DNA from: JBBRLA01 sp038231615
GTDB lineage: Bacteria > Myxococcota_A > Polyangia > Palsa-1104 > JAEUJZ01
DNA: 5,929 bases
Reading direction: 5' to 3'
Assembly: GCA_038231615.1 (NCBI GenBank)
Contig: JBBRLA010000556.1
Location: 1 to 5,929, forward strand
This document shows, piece after piece, positions 5,463-5,929 of this stretch. The notes under the pieces were generated by a model. That model was not told the DNA's origin. It saw nothing but the letters and a program-made list of their open reading frames with translations, and made no database searches. The position numbers were made by a program, and so were the translations under genes. Each line of letters begins with the position of its first letter. The stretch's first letter is position 1.

Positions 5463-5929
5463 TTGGCGACGATTCCTTTCAACCTGATCTTCAGCCTTCT
5501 CGTCGGGGCGTGTTTCACCGCGTGCGCCCGGACCCAGCTTCTCAGCGGCGCCCAGCCCCTGCGCCGCCCCGAACTGAGCATGGTCCTGTCCTTCGCGGTC
5601 CTGACCGTAGCCCCGGTGGCGACCTACTTCTATGTCGCCTACCCCGACTGGAGCTGGATGTACCTGGTCGACCCCGCCCACCTGGCCCGGGGCACAGGCC
5701 TGGCCGTGGTGGTCTTCACCATGTTGATGGTGCCGGTGGGCTACCTCCTCGGGTGGACGATGCTGCGGCTCCTGCCCCGATCCAAGGAGCAGGGGCTCTT
5801 CGCCGTGCTGGGCGCCCTGGCCATGGCCCTGGGCCTCCTTTTGGCCCTGGGCCGTCGCCGGATGTTCCACCTGGGCCGCTTCGAAGACTTCGACTTTCGG
5901 GCTGACATGGTTATCCTCCACCTGCGACC
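5463..5929 (+). CDS. multi-pass membrane protein of unknown function (5' part, runs off the window)
   Basis: The frame from TTG 5463 is open to the window end and gives 155 residues. Four hydrophobic segments are seen at about 6-26, 39-60, 78-99 and 112-130, followed by a basic RRR and then an acidic aromatic stretch (GRFEDFDF, 138-145), so it is an inner-membrane protein with at least four helices. The first loop carries RRPE (34-37), and the YPDWSW motif (60-65) lies between helices 2 and 3. LVGAC near residue 17 resembles a lipobox but lacks basic residues before it, so a lipoprotein is unlikely. Strong third-position G/C preference supports real coding. I do not recognise a family. It is divergent from the 109-residue gene, and the shared 97-bp gap carries two palindromes, so the pair may be co-regulated. 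The TTG start rests on AGAGAAGGA nine bases before. Confidence 0.7.
   Translation, partial: MATIPFNLIFSLLVGACFTACARTQLLSGAQPLRRPELSMVLSFAVLTVAPVATYFYVAYPDWSWMYLVDPAHLARGTGLAVVVFTMLMVPVGYLLGWTMLRLLPRSKEQGLFAVLGALAMALGLLLALGRRRMFHLGRFEDFDFRADMVILHLR

Noticed and set aside
5366..5581. Longer form of the - strand gene starting at 5581
   Set aside because: The added 72 residues are arginine-rich and of low quality, and the extension would run across the divergent gap and into the membrane gene on the other strand.
5412..5921. - strand open frame opposite the partial membrane gene
   Set aside because: It is a Gln/Gly/His-rich antisense artefact; the + frame has clear membrane helices and normal codon use.

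Overview
The window carries most of a bacterial caa3-type cytochrome c oxidase operon on the + strand (about 21-4846). It is followed by a convergent small gene of unknown function on the - strand (5036-5365) and the 5' part of a divergent, unknown membrane-protein gene on the + strand (5463 to the window end). The DNA is GC-rich with strong G/C preference at third codon positions in the oxidase genes. Subunit I is an A2-type heme-copper oxidase (Tyr-Ser motif), subunit II has a fused cytochrome c domain, and a SCO protein sits directly upstream. This suggests an aerobic, chemo-organotrophic-type bacterium from the Myxococcota/deltaproteobacterial, Acidobacteria or Rhodothermus-like range. The sequence alone does not settle the phylum.

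Layout: a possible last few codons of an upstream gene (1-21, TAATG junction); a 103-residue single-pass membrane protein of unknown function (21-332); a SCO1/SenC copper chaperone with an unusual C-terminal membrane anchor (329-1171, GTG start); coxB (1164-2111, CuA plus heme c); coxA (2123-3757); coxC (3754-4428); and the small subunit IV gene (4430-4846). Neighbouring genes overlap by 4 or 8 bp or are separated by 1-11 bp, so the block is almost certainly one transcript with translational coupling. Its promoter must lie upstream of the window.

Functionally, the SCO protein would load copper into the CuA site of subunit II. Electrons would enter through the heme c domain of CoxB, pass through CuA to heme a and the heme a3/CuB centre of CoxA, and reduce O2 to water with proton pumping. 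CoxC and subunit IV stabilise the complex. By analogy with Rhodothermus-type clusters, the electron donor may be an alternative complex III encoded upstream, but this is not visible here.

The non-coding parts are the 189-bp convergent gap 4847-5035 and the 97-bp divergent gap 5366-5462. The first holds three successive inverted repeats whose loop regions all carry TTGTCG, then a GC-rich hairpin. The second holds two perfect palindromes, one near each gene start. No RNA genes, insertion sequences, CRISPR arrays or phage genes were seen. The points most worth following are the A2 Tyr-Ser motif, the apparent Asp-to-Gly change at the Mg/Mn site of CoxA, the unassigned 103-residue protein, and the orphan 109-residue gene with an internal repeat.
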